Under the pieces are notes generated by a model, which did not search any database, was not told the DNA's origin, and saw only the letters and a program-made list of their open reading frames with translations. From NCBI RefSeq assembly GCF_026420845.1, contig NZ_JAOWCB010000012.1, positions 62,001 through 126,000 of the forward strand: a stretch of DNA of 64,000 nt. Reading direction: 5' to 3'. The position numbers and the translations under genes are program-made. This document shows, in pieces, positions 53,833 through 62,735 of the stretch. Positions within the stretch are counted from its first letter, which is position 1. Every line of letters begins with the position of its first letter. This DNA is from Streptomyces sp. PR69. GTDB taxonomy: Bacteria; Actinomycetota; Actinomycetes; Streptomycetales; Streptomycetaceae.

Positions 53833-54621
53833 ATGGCAGTCATGCCGATACCCAGCCGCGCCGCCCTCGTCGACCACCTCGTTCAGCACCGGATCGCCGG
53901 TGACGTGGCCACTCCCCGTGAGAACAACCTCTCCCACTACCGCCAGCTCGCCAACGGCGACCGGCACTACTGGCTGGGTCTGGAGCTCGGCGACCGCTGG
54001 AGCGACGAGCAGGATGTGCTGGCCGTGATGGCCGAGCGGTGCGGGGTCAGCGACGACCCCGGGCACCGCTTCGGACAGGACACCATCGACCCCGAGCTGA
54101 CCGCGGCCGCGCTGGACCGGCTGGCCGCCCGGCTGCGGAAGGCGGCCGAGGGGCGGGAACGGGTGCTGTTCGCGACCGGCCACCCCGGCGGACTCCTCGA
54201 CGTCCACGCCCGCACGGCGGCCGCCCTGCGGGCCGCGGGCTGCGAGGTCGTGCGCATCCCGGGCGGGCTGACGGCGGACGAGGGCATGGTCTTCCAGTTC
54301 GCGGACGTGGCGATGCTGGAGCGCGGCGCGACCCTGTGGCACACCCACTCGCCGGCCCCGATGGCCGCGATCCTCGACGCGCTGGAGCAGCAGGGCCGCC
54401 CGCTGCCCGACCTCGTGGTCGCCGACCACGGCTGGGCGGGCTGCGCGGGCGGGCGCGGCATCGACGCGGTCGGCTACGCGGACTGCAACGACCCCGCGCT
54501 CTTCATCGGCGAGGCGGAGGGCGTCCTCCAGGTGACGGTCCCGCTGGACGACCACATCCTCGACCCGCAGGCGTACGACCCGATGACGGACTATCTGCTG
54601 GCCGCGGCGGGGCTGCTCTGA
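53833..54621 (+). CDS. conserved actinobacterial protein, putative phosphatase
   Basis: A 262-aa soluble protein with possible Asp/His centres (ATGHPGGLLDVHARTAAALR, WHTHSPAPMAAI, VADHGWAGCAGGRG). I recall such proteins being annotated as phosphatases, but the motifs do not match a classic phosphatase family. ATG 53833 lies 7 bases after accR; ATG 53842 is also possible. It probably shares the accR transcript. Confidence 0.7.
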   Translation: MAVMPIPSRAALVDHLVQHRIAGDVATPRENNLSHYRQLANGDRHYWLGLELGDRWSDEQDVLAVMAERCGVSDDPGHRFGQDTIDPELTAAALDRLAARLRKAAEGRERVLFATGHPGGLLDVHARTAAALRAAGCEVVRIPGGLTADEGMVFQFADVAMLERGATLWHTHSPAPMAAILDALEQQGRPLPDLVVADHGWAGCAGGRGIDAVGYADCNDPALFIGEAEGVLQVTVPLDDHILDPQAYDPMTDYLLAAAGLL

Positions 54622-54700
54622 CGCCGGGTTCCGACGCCCGGCTCTGACGCCCGGCTTCGGCGTCGGGTTCGAACCCTGCTCTGACGTCGGGTTCGAAGCC
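54605..54700. repeat. degenerate 16-18-bp repeats starting at a stop codon
   Basis: GCTCTGACGCCGGGTTC (spanning the stop TGA of the upstream gene), GCTCTGACGCCCGGCTTC and GCTCTGACGTCGGGTTCG, with intervening half copies. They fill the gap to the convergent thioesterase gene. Confidence 0.75.
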
Positions 54701-54712
54701 CGCGCCAGGGCG

Positions 54713-55588
54713 TCAGCCGCGCGGGACGCGGACCACGCCCTCCTGGATGACGGAGATCGCCAGCCTGCCGTCCTGGGTGTAGATGCGGGCCTGGCCCAGT
54801 CCGCGGCCGCCCGAGGCGGACGGGGACTCCTGGTCGTACAACAGCCACTCGTCCGCCCGGAAGGGCCGGTGGAACCACATCGCGTGGTCCAGAGATGCGC
54901 CCACCACATCGCCGACCGCCCAGCCGCCGCGCCCATGCGCCAGCAGCACCGAGTCGAGCAGCGTCATGTCGGAGACATACGTGGCGAGGCAGACGTGCAG
55001 CAGCGGATCGTCGGCGAGCTTGCCGTTCGCCCGGAACCACACCTGGGAGCGCGGCTCGCGCGGCCGCCCCACCGAGCCGTAGGGCGGTTCGTCCACATAG
55101 CGCAGATCGACCGCCGCCCGCGCCTTGAGCATCCGGTCCGCGATGCGCGGATCGACGAACCGGTCCGCGTACCGCGGCAGCACCTCCTCGGCCGCGGGCA
55201 GCGTCTCCGGGTCCGGTGCGTCCGGCATCGGGGCCTGGTGCTCCAGGCCCTCCTCGTACGTCTGGAAGGACGCGGAGAGATGGAAGATCGGCTGCCCGTG
55301 CTGGACGGCGACGACCCGGCGGGTGGTGAAAGAGCGGCCGTCGCGGATGCGGTCGACGGTGTAGACGATCGGCGCGCCCGGATCGCCCATGCGCAGGAAG
55401 TACGAGTGGAGGGAGTGCGCCGTACGGTCCTCGGGCACGGTGCGGCCCGCGGCCACCAGGGCCTGGGCCGCCACCTGGCCGCCGAAGACCCGGGGCACGA
55501 TCGCCGACCGCGACCGGCCCCGGAAGATGTTCTCCTCGACCCGCTCCAGGTCGAGCAGGTCGAGAAGTCTGTCCAGTGCTTCGCTCAC
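54713..55588 (-). CDS. tesB: acyl-CoA thioesterase II (TesB-like)
   Basis: This 291-aa double-hotdog thioesterase has the N-terminal hotdog FRGRSRSAIVPRVFGGQVAA QALVAAGRTVP (two adjoining pieces), HSYFLRMGDP, the second hotdog SLDHAMWFHRPFRADEWLLY and ARIYTQDGRLAISVIQEG. The catalytic Asp is in the DHAMWFH region. It hydrolyses acyl-CoAs to free acids. It lies 6 bases after an acyl-CoA dehydrogenase gene, so both are in one operon. Confidence 0.92.
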   Translation of the reverse strand: MSEALDRLLDLLDLERVEENIFRGRSRSAIVPRVFGGQVAAQALVAAGRTVPEDRTAHSLHSYFLRMGDPGAPIVYTVDRIRDGRSFTTRRVVAVQHGQPIFHLSASFQTYEEGLEHQAPMPDAPDPETLPAAEEVLPRYADRFVDPRIADRMLKARAAVDLRYVDEPPYGSVGRPREPRSQVWFRANGKLADDPLLHVCLATYVSDMTLLDSVLLAHGRGGWAVGDVVGASLDHAMWFHRPFRADEWLLYDQESPSASGGRGLGQARIYTQDGRLAISVIQEGVVRVPRG

Positions 55589-55594
55589 CTGTGC

Positions 55595-56761
55595 TTACAG
55601 GCCCATCGACTTGGCGATGATGGACTTCATGACCTCGCTTGTGCCGCCGTAGATGCGGTTGACGCGGTTGTCCGCGTACAGGCGGGCGATGGGGTATTCG
55701 TTCATATAGCCGTAGCCGCCGTGCAGCTGGAGGCAGCGGTCGATGACACGGTGCGCGACCTCGGTGCAGAACAGCTTGGCGGACGCGGCCTCGGCGGGGG
55801 AGAGCTCTGAGGCGTCCAGAGCCTCCAGGGCGCGGTCGGCGACGGCCTCCGCGGCGTCCACCTCCGCCTGGCAGGCGGCCAGCTCGAACTTGGTGTTCTG
55901 GAAGTGGGCGACCGGCTTGCCGAAGACGGTGCGCTCCTGCACATACTGCTGGGCGAACCGGACGGCCGCCTTGGCCTGCGCATACGCGCCGAAGGCGATG
56001 CCCCAGCGCTCCGAGGGGAGGTTCTGGCCGAGGTAGTAGAAGCCCTTGTTCTCCTCGCCGAGCAGATCCTCCACGGGGACCTTGACATCGACGAAGGCCA
56101 GCTCGGCGGTGTCGGAGGTGCGCAGGCCCAGCTTGTCGAGCTTGCGGCCGATGGAGTAGCCCTCGGACTTGGTGTCCACGGCGAAGAGGGAGATGCCGAA
56201 GCGGCGGTCCTCGGCCGACGGGGCGGAGGTCCGGGCGCAGACGATGACACGGTCGGCGTGCACACCGCCGGTGATGAAGGTCTTGGCGCCGTTGAGGACA
56301 TAGTGCGTGCCGTCCTCGCTCAGCTTGGCGGTGGTCTTCATGCCCGCGACATCGGAGCCGGTGCCCGGCTCGGTCATCGCCAGCGCCCACATCTCCTCGC
56401 CGGTGACGAACTTCGGCAGATAGCGCTTCTTCTGCTCGTCGTCGGCCAGCATCTTGATGTAGGGCAGGGCGAGCAGCACATGCACGCCGGAACCGCCGAA
56501 GCTGACGCCCGCGCGCGAGGTCTCCTCGTACAGCACGGCCTCGAACTTATGCGTGTCCAGGCCCGCGCCGCCGAACTCCTCGGGGACGTTGATGCCGAAG
56601 ATGCCCAGCTCGCCGAGCTTGTAGTAGAAGTCACGGGGCGCCTGCCCCGCCGCGTACCACTCGTCGTAGACGGGCACGACCTCGGTCTCGATGAAGGCGC
56701 GGATGGTCTCCCGGAACGCCTCGTGATCCTCGTTGTAGACGGTACGGCGCACGGAAGCCAC
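55595..56761 (-). CDS. acyl-CoA dehydrogenase
   Basis: A 388-aa flavoenzyme with signatures LAMTEPGTGSDVAGMKT, GAKTFITGGVHAD, LGEENKGFYYLGQNLPSERW and LHGGYGYMNEYPIARLYAD plus GGTSEVMKSIIAKSMGL at the end. The catalytic-base region and the length are typical of medium/long-chain types. ATG 56761 opens MASVRRTVYNEDH. Cotranscribed with tesB; chain-length preference cannot be judged from sequence. Confidence 0.93.
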   Translation of the reverse strand: MASVRRTVYNEDHEAFRETIRAFIETEVVPVYDEWYAAGQAPRDFYYKLGELGIFGINVPEEFGGAGLDTHKFEAVLYEETSRAGVSFGGSGVHVLLALPYIKMLADDEQKKRYLPKFVTGEEMWALAMTEPGTGSDVAGMKTTAKLSEDGTHYVLNGAKTFITGGVHADRVIVCARTSAPSAEDRRFGISLFAVDTKSEGYSIGRKLDKLGLRTSDTAELAFVDVKVPVEDLLGEENKGFYYLGQNLPSERWGIAFGAYAQAKAAVRFAQQYVQERTVFGKPVAHFQNTKFELAACQAEVDAAEAVADRALEALDASELSPAEAASAKLFCTEVAHRVIDRCLQLHGGYGYMNEYPIARLYADNRVNRIYGGTSEVMKSIIAKSMGL

Positions 56762-56876
56762 TCTCCTCGGCGTGTGAATGCGTGTGGGCGTCCTTGACAG
56801 CTGGACTAAGCGCTTGCTCAGGCTAAGTTACCCGGCGGTTGGCAAGCCTGTCCAGAGCTGGCGGACGTCACTGGCG

Positions 56877-58394
56877 TCACACCGCCTGCCGCAGCGCGAA
56901 CCACAGCTCCATTCGCACGTCCGGGTCGCTCAGATCGGCGTCCAGCAGCTGGGTGCAGCGGGCGATGCGCTGGCGGACCGTGTTGCGGTGGACGGCGAGG
57001 GCGGCGGCCGTGCGGTCCCAGTTGCCGTGGAGGGAGAGCCAGGTGCGCAGTGTGTCCGTCAGGGCGGGGGAGCCGGCCAGCGGGGCGAGCAGGGTGCGGG
57101 CGTAGGCGGCGGCCTCCTCGGAGGGCACCAGAGAGGTCAGGCCCGGCTCGCGGTGGCGCACCACGGGGGTGCGGGCGGCGATGGCGCGGTGCAGGGCGCG
57201 GGCGGCCTGGGCGTCGGCCGCCCGGAGGTCCGTGAGGGAGGCGGGGGCGCTGACGCCGAGCGTCCAGCCCGGCTGGGCGGCGGGCTCCCGGTCGGCGGGG
57301 AGCAGGATGCGCACGTCCCCGTCCCCGTCCCCGTCCCCGCCCCTGTCGCCCACGCCCACGCCCGCGCCCGCGTCCGGGTCGATCAGCGCGCTGCCGAGGG
57401 CCGCGCCCAGGGCCGCGGCGGCGAAGGGCGCGGCGGCGTCGCCCCGGGCGCGTACGACGGTCCAGCGGTCCGCGCCCAGGAGCCGGGCGGCATCGGCCGG
57501 GGCCGCCCCGAGGAGCAGCCGTACGAGGGCGGCGTCGCGGCCCGCCGCGTCCGCGCCCGGCCGCGGCGCGGTCAGCAGGGACAGCAGGACGACTCCGACC
57601 CCGGCGATGGTCCGGTCGCCCGGCTCCCGGGACGGCGTGGCCAGGCCCAGTGCCAGCCCCTGGCCGCCGCCGAGGGCGTAGGCGGCGAGATGGACGCCCG
57701 CGTGGGCGTCGGAGGCGGAGGACGGGGCGCCGGGGGCCGCGCGGGTGACGACCTCCGTCAGCCGGCGCAGCGCCTCGCCCGTACCCGGAGCGCGTCCCGC
57801 CGTATGCAGCTCCGTGCCGTCCCGCGCCATCAGCACCGCACGGCCGCCCAGCCGGGACGCCAGCTGCTTCAGCACCGCCGGCACCGGGTCCCGCCGCGCC
57901 GCCGCCGACGCCAGACCCTGCTGCGCCTCGGTGACCCGGCGCAGCTCCCGGTGGCGGGCCTGCTCCATCAGCCGCCACACCGCACGGGCCACCGCCGTGA
58001 ACGGCGTCGGCGGCGGGACCTCCAGCAGCGGCAGCCCATGCCGGTCGCATGCCTCGACCAGCCCGCGCGGCACCGTGTCGTACACCGGCGCCAGCCCGAA
58101 GCCGAGCGCCGCCGCCCCCGCCTGCACGATGCGCGACACATACACGTCCGGGTCCTTGAGCAGCACCCCGGCGCTCAGCAGCAGCTCCCCGCCCAGCAGA
58201 TACGGAAACGGGTCCGCCATCTCCGAGGTGTGCACCCAGTGCAGCACCGGCGGCGGGTCGCCCTCGGCGGACGGGCCCGCGAGCTGGCGCAGGCCCAGCT
58301 CCGGCTCGGACAGCAGCGCCGCCAGGGGGATCGGCGGAGTGGGCGGGGCGGGCGCGGGTGCGGGCGCAGAGGCAGGCATGGATGGTTTATCCAT
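56877..58394 (-). CDS. PucR-family transcriptional regulator
   Basis: This 505-aa regulator has an N-terminal PucR sensory domain (HWVHTSEMADPFPYLLGGEL, VPRGLVEACDRHGLPLLEVP), a GGDEF-like middle part, and the C-terminal PucR helix-turn-helix (WLSLHGNWDRTAAALAVHRN, TVRQRIARCTQLL). The Gly/Asp/Val run GVGVGDRGGDGDGDGD comes from a CCCGTC/CCCACG microsatellite around 57310-57380. It is divergent from the symporter/agmatinase genes and probably regulates them. ATG 58394 has only a weak ribosome-binding site; ATG 58379 is an alternative. Confidence 0.85.
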   Translation of the reverse strand: MDKPSMPASAPAPAPAPPTPPIPLAALLSEPELGLRQLAGPSAEGDPPPVLHWVHTSEMADPFPYLLGGELLLSAGVLLKDPDVYVSRIVQAGAAALGFGLAPVYDTVPRGLVEACDRHGLPLLEVPPPTPFTAVARAVWRLMEQARHRELRRVTEAQQGLASAAARRDPVPAVLKQLASRLGGRAVLMARDGTELHTAGRAPGTGEALRRLTEVVTRAAPGAPSSASDAHAGVHLAAYALGGGQGLALGLATPSREPGDRTIAGVGVVLLSLLTAPRPGADAAGRDAALVRLLLGAAPADAARLLGADRWTVVRARGDAAAPFAAAALGAALGSALIDPDAGAGVGVGDRGGDGDGDGDVRILLPADREPAAQPGWTLGVSAPASLTDLRAADAQAARALHRAIAARTPVVRHREPGLTSLVPSEEAAAYARTLLAPLAGSPALTDTLRTWLSLHGNWDRTAAALAVHRNTVRQRIARCTQLLDADLSDPDVRMELWFALRQAV

Positions 58395-58505
58395 TCGCGG
58401 GCGGCAGAGTGCAGGAAACGTACACTTCAGCGTCGCATTCCGGCCACCTACCGTCGACTCCCAACACCACCCGTGGACCCCGGGGGAACGAGACGGAGGA
58501 AGCCG

Positions 58506-59055
58506 ATGGCTGTCGATCACGCAGTGATCGTCGCGTATCTGGCCGGGATGCTCGGCATGGGCTGGTGGGGCATGCGCCGCGCCAAGTCCAAGAGCGAGTT
58601 CCTGGTCGCCGGGCGCCGGCTCGGCCCGTGGATGTACTCCGGCACGATGGCCGCCATCGTCCTCGGCGGCGCGTCCACCATCGGCGGCGTCGGCCTCGGC
58701 TACAAGTACGGGCTCTCCGGCGCCTGGATGGTCTTCACCATCAGCCTCGGGCTGCTGGCCCTGTCGGTCCTCTTCTCCGCCCGCATCGCCCGGCTGAAGG
58801 TCTACACCGTCTCCGAGATGCTCGACCTGCGGTACGGCGGCCGGGCCGGGCTCATCACGGGCGTGGTGCCTCGCCAACCAGCCGATCTACTACGGGCTGC
58901 TCGCCTCCCTCGCCGCCTGTGTGATCGTGAGTCTGGCCACCTCGCCCACGGACGAGGCGGTCCTGGAGAACTGGCGGCGGCGGCTCGCGGGCGGCGGTCC
59001 CGGAACCGCCCAGGAGCAGGCGGCGGGGGCCGAGCCGGCCTCCGTCCACCGCTAA
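58506..59055 (+). pseudogene. sodium:solute symporter with large internal deletion
   Basis: The N-terminal part (58506-58868, ATG with GGAGGA upstream) encodes the first helices of an SSS-family transporter (AVDHAVIVAYLAGMLGMGWW, MYSGTMAAIVLGGASTIGGV). At about 58866 the reading frame jumps to [35 protein letters not shown] (two parts), which is the normal C-terminal end of such a symporter, ending at TAA 59053. A full member has 450-550 aa; only about 180 codons remain, so roughly 300 or more codons are missing at the junction, which also shifts the frame. The gene is non-functional. Confidence 0.88.
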
Positions 59056-59107
59056 AGTCGAAAACACGAAGAATCGCAATGAAGCGTATGAAAGAAGGCA
59101 GACCACT

Positions 59108-60076
59108 ATGAGCAGCAACGACACGCCGCGCGGCCCCGTCGACTCGTCCCGTATCCCGCGGTACGCAGGACCCGCGACGTTCGCCCGGCTGCCCCGGCTC
59201 GACGAGGTCGGCAGCGCCGATGTGGCCGTCGTCGGCGTCCCCTTCGACTCCGGGGTCTCCTACCGCCCCGGCGCACGCTTCGGCGGCAACGCCATACGCG
59301 AGGCGTCCCGGCTGCTGCGGCCCTACAACCCGGCTCAGGACGCCTCGCCGTTCGCCCTCGCGCAGGTCGCCGACGCCGGCGACATCGCCGCCAACCCCTT
59401 CAACATCAACGAGGCCGTCGAGACCGTCGAGGCCGCGGCCGACGAGCTGCTGTCCACCGGCGCGCGCATGATGACCCTCGGCGGCGACCACACCATCGCG
59501 CTGCCGCTGCTGCGCTCCGTCGCCAAGAAGCACGGCCCGGTGGCCCTGCTCCACTTCGACGCCCACCTGGACACCTGGGACACCTACTTCGGCGCGGAGT
59601 ACACCCACGGCACCCCGTTCCGCCGGGCCGTGGAGGAGGGCATCCTCGACACCGAGGCGCTCTCCCACGTCGGCACGCGCGGCCCGCTGTACGGCAAGCA
59701 GGACCTCGACGACGACGAGAAGATGGGCTTCGGCATCGTCACCTCCGCCGACGTCATGCGGCGCGGCGTCGACGAGGTGGCCGACCAGCTCCGTCAGCGC
59801 ATCGGCGACCGGCCGCTGTACATCTCCATCGACATCGACGTGCTCGACCCGGCGCACGCGCCCGGCACCGGCACCCCGGAGGCCGGCGGCCTCACCTCCC
59901 GCGAACTGCTGGAGATCCTGCGCGGCCTCGCCTCCTGCAACCTGGTCTCCGCAGACGTCGTCGAGGTGGCCCCCGCCTACGACCACGCCGAGATCACCTC
60001 GGTCGCCGCGTCCCACACCGCCTACGAGCTGACCACGATCATGTCCCGCCAGATCGCGGAGGCGCGCGGCAAGTGA
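59108..60076 (+). CDS. speB: agmatinase/guanidino-acid hydrolase family (ureohydrolase)
   Basis: A 322-aa ureohydrolase with the Mn ligand motifs [23 protein letters not shown] and [20 protein letters not shown]; the length is normal. The family includes agmatinase, guanidinobutyrase and guanidinopropionase; speB is the conventional name but the true substrate is not settled in actinobacteria. It overlaps the following ThDP-enzyme gene by four bases (GTGA), so the two are coupled. The symporter pseudogene upstream would originally have supplied substrate. Confidence 0.9.
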   Translation: MSSNDTPRGPVDSSRIPRYAGPATFARLPRLDEVGSADVAVVGVPFDSGVSYRPGARFGGNAIREASRLLRPYNPAQDASPFALAQVADAGDIAANPFNINEAVETVEAAADELLSTGARMMTLGGDHTIALPLLRSVAKKHGPVALLHFDAHLDTWDTYFGAEYTHGTPFRRAVEEGILDTEALSHVGTRGPLYGKQDLDDDEKMGFGIVTSADVMRRGVDEVADQLRQRIGDRPLYISIDIDVLDPAHAPGTGTPEAGGLTSRELLEILRGLASCNLVSADVVEVAPAYDHAEITSVAASHTAYELTTIMSRQIAEARGK

Positions 60077-61806
60077 CCCACGACCACGGCCTCGTGCTGC
60101 GGCCGACGCCCGCGCAGACGGAGGCCGCGCTGAACCCGCCCACCCGTCGCCCGGCCACCACCCCTCAAGGAGGCGCAGAGCGCCGCGCGTCCATGGTCCG
60201 CAACGGCGGCGACCTCGTCGTCGAAACCCTCCAGGGGCTCGGCGCGACCACCGTGTTCGGGCTGCCCGGGCAGCACGCGCTCGGCATGTTCGACGCGCTG
60301 CGCCGCTCCTCCCTGACCTACGTCGGGCTGCGCGTGGAGAACAACGCGGGCTTCGCGGCGGACGCGTACGGGCGCATCACCGGGGAGGCCGCGCCGCTGC
60401 TGCTGTCCACCGGGCCCGGCGCGCTGATGTCGCTGGCCGCCCTCCAGGAGGCGGCCGCGGCGTCCGCGCCCGTCCTGGCCATCGGCAGCCAGGTGCCGAC
60501 CGCCGGGCTCGGCGGCGGCCGCCACGGCTATCTGCACGAACTGCGCGACCAGCAGGCGTCGTTCCGCGACATCGTGAAGTCCGTGCACACCGTGCGCACC
60601 GCCTCGCAGATCCCGTCCGCGATCGCCGCGGCCTGGGAGTCCGCGCTGACCGCGCCGCACGGCCCGGTGTGGGTGGAGATCCCGCAGGACGTGCTGCTCG
60701 CGGCCGCGGCCCTGCCGGCCGTCACCGCCATGGACGCGACCCCGCGCGATGTCGCGCCGCGGCCCGAACTGACCGCCGTCGCCGCCGATCTGCTGTCGAA
60801 GGCCCAGCGTCCGGCGATCATCGCGGGCGGCGGGGTCGTACGCTCCGACGCCTCCGGCAAGCTGCGCGCGCTCGCCGAGAAGCTGAACGCCCCGGTCGTC
60901 ACCACCTTCGGCGGCAAGGGCGCGTTTCCCTGGGAGCACCCGCTGTCCCTCCAGTCCTGGCTGGAGGACCGGCATATCACCGACTTCCTTGAGGACGCGG
61001 ACGTGCTGCTGGTCGTCGGCTCCGGGCTCGGCGAACTCTCCTCGAACTACCACACGTTCGCCCCCCGCGGCCGGATGATCCAGATCGAGGCGGACCTCGG
61101 CAAGCTGGAGTCCAACCACCCGGCGCTGGGCATCCACGCGGACGCCCGGCTCGGGCTGTCCGCGCTGCTGGAGACGGTGCGGGAGCGGGCGGACTCCGGC
61201 GCGCAGAAGCGCGTCCGGGACGTCCTCGCGCGCGTGCGTGAACGGATCGCCTCCCAGGAACTCACCACGGAGCAGCACGTGCTGTCCTCCGTGCGCGAGG
61301 CTCTTCCGGACGCGTCCCCCAGCTTCTGGGACATGACGATCCTCGCCTACTGGGCGTGGTCCGCCTTCGACCCCCGCCGCCCCAACACCATGCACTCCGC
61401 CCAGGGCGCGGGCGGCCTCGGCTACGCCTTCCCGGCAGCCCTCGGCGCGGCCGCCGCGGACCGTACGCGGCCGGTGCTCGCCGTCTCCGGCGACGGCGGC
61501 GCGATGTACTCGATCGCCGAACTGGCCACGGCCCGGCAGTACGGCCTCGACGTCACCTGGCTGATCGTGGACGACGGCGGATACGGGATTCTGCGCGAGT
61601 ACATGACGGACGCCTTCGGGGAGGCGACGGCCACGGAGCTGGCCCGCCCGGACTTCGTCGCCCTCGCCGAATCCTTCGGCGTCCCGGCGCTGCGGACGAC
61701 GCCGGAGTCGCTGACGGAGCACCTGGCGAAGGCGCTGGGGACGGCGGGGCCGTCGGTGGTGGTGCTGCCGGCGACGCTGCGGATGTTCGCGCCGACGCAC
61801 CGCTGA
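60073..61806 (+). CDS. thiamine-diphosphate-dependent enzyme (acetolactate-synthase-like)
   Basis: This 577-aa protein starts at GTG 60073. The three ThDP-enzyme domains are present: pyrimidine-binding Glu in [17 protein letters not shown], a central Rossmann-like domain, and the PP domain starting at [20 protein letters not shown]. In the PP motif the usual Asn (N-N/D-G) is replaced: the sequence reads [10 protein letters not shown], Asp where Asn usually binds Mg. Coupled to the agmatinase-family gene; a 2-oxo-acid decarboxylase or ligase in guanidino-compound breakdown is a reasonable guess. Confidence 0.88.
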   Translation: MTHDHGLVLRPTPAQTEAALNPPTRRPATTPQGGAERRASMVRNGGDLVVETLQGLGATTVFGLPGQHALGMFDALRRSSLTYVGLRVENNAGFAADAYGRITGEAAPLLLSTGPGALMSLAALQEAAAASAPVLAIGSQVPTAGLGGGRHGYLHELRDQQASFRDIVKSVHTVRTASQIPSAIAAAWESALTAPHGPVWVEIPQDVLLAAAALPAVTAMDATPRDVAPRPELTAVAADLLSKAQRPAIIAGGGVVRSDASGKLRALAEKLNAPVVTTFGGKGAFPWEHPLSLQSWLEDRHITDFLEDADVLLVVGSGLGELSSNYHTFAPRGRMIQIEADLGKLESNHPALGIHADARLGLSALLETVRERADSGAQKRVRDVLARVRERIASQELTTEQHVLSSVREALPDASPSFWDMTILAYWAWSAFDPRRPNTMHSAQGAGGLGYAFPAALGAAAADRTRPVLAVSGDGGAMYSIAELATARQYGLDVTWLIVDDGGYGILREYMTDAFGEATATELARPDFVALAESFGVPALRTTPESLTEHLAKALGTAGPSVVVLPATLRMFAPTHR

Positions 61807-61807
61807 G

Positions 61808-61960
61808 CCGCACCGGGGGAGGCACCCCCAGGCGAGGCTGAAATTCAGCCCGTTGGGGGCACCTCCGCGGGGGTACCCCTGGGGGCACCTCCGTGGGGGT
61901 ACCCCTGGGGGCACCTCCCAGCGGTAGCTGGGGGAGGAGTCTGGGGGAGTTTGAGGACAC
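61808..61960. repeat. GC-palindromic repeat cluster
   Basis: Three copies of GGGGGCACCTCC(G) about 25 bases apart, separated by CGGGGGTACCCCT, then AGCGGTAGCTGGGGGAGG. Bases 61896-61936 equal 9974-10014. Ends as a hairpin series between the convergent ThDP-enzyme and cupin genes, so it may also terminate transcription. Confidence 0.8.
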
Positions 61961-62005
61961 GGCCGAAGGCCGCACCGGTCGCCTGGGGCGAACCGGGCAA
62001 CGCCG

Positions 62006-62365
62006 CTACGCCCGGTACCCCGGCACAGACGGCCAGCGGACCGTGAGCACCACGGACTCCTCCTCCGCGTACCAGGAGTGATCCACGCCCCGGCCCCAGA
62101 CGACGTAGTCGCCCTGCTCGGCCAGGAGCACACTGCGGTCCGACAGCTCCACCCGGAAGCGGCCGCTGATCAGCACCAGCAGGGCGGTGCGCTCCTCGCC
62201 CGTCACCCACTCCGCGCGGCGGTCGCCGCGCGGATGGACGCCCCACTTGATCTCGACGGCATCGCTGTGCCGCGGGTCGGCGGCGTCCTTGAAGTGGCCG
62301 AGCAGCCAGCCCCGGTCCAGGGCGGCGTCACGGCCGGCGTTGCCCGCGTACACACTGCTGTTCAC
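62006..62365 (-). CDS. cupin-domain protein
   Basis: A 119-aa single-domain cupin (signal-less, cytosolic): VEIKWGVHPRGDRRAEWVTG (beta motif 1) and RVELSDRSVLLAEQGDYVVW (motif 2), ending HSWYAEEESVVLTVRWPS. GTG 62365 is chosen because NSSVYAGN begins the conserved part, but its ribosome-binding site is weak; a longer form to 62452 is possible. The family binds a metal and small acids; role unknown. Confidence 0.75.
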   Translation of the reverse strand: MNSSVYAGNAGRDAALDRGWLLGHFKDAADPRHSDAVEIKWGVHPRGDRRAEWVTGEERTALLVLISGRFRVELSDRSVLLAEQGDYVVWGRGVDHSWYAEEESVVLTVRWPSVPGYRA

Positions 62366-62735
62366 CGCAAGGGACGTTAACAGCCCGACCGCCGCCGTCG
62401 CGGTCGACGGATGTCTGACCGCCGCGGGCCCGCGGCAGCGTACGGCGGGCACCCAGACCGGGACTGTTCGCCGCGCGTCGGCGCGCCCCCGGCGGCCGCC
62501 TCCGGCTCCTCCTCGCTGGTGACGACAGCCAGAACGCCGCCCAGATCACCCGGCTGTACCGGCTCACCGTGCGGCTGCCGCACCGCTGGCGCACACTGGC
62601 GGCGACGGCCGACCGCGGCCGGCGGTCCTAGGTCCGCGGACCGGTCTTCGTACGGCGACCGCTGCCAGGGGATGAAATACGCAGCTCGCCGCGTTGGTGC
62701 CTTCCGGCAGACCAGAACAACCGGGGAGGCATCAC
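62366..62735. other. intergenic region with an unexplained short coding-like stretch
   Basis: The stretch around 62495-62630 on the + strand translates to a protein-like segment (DDSQNAAQITRLYRLTVRLP, HRWRTLAATADRGRRS, then stop) without a start of its own. It may be the eroded 3' end of a lost gene. GGGGAGG at 62723-62729 is the ribosome-binding site of the ABC gene. Confidence 0.4.
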
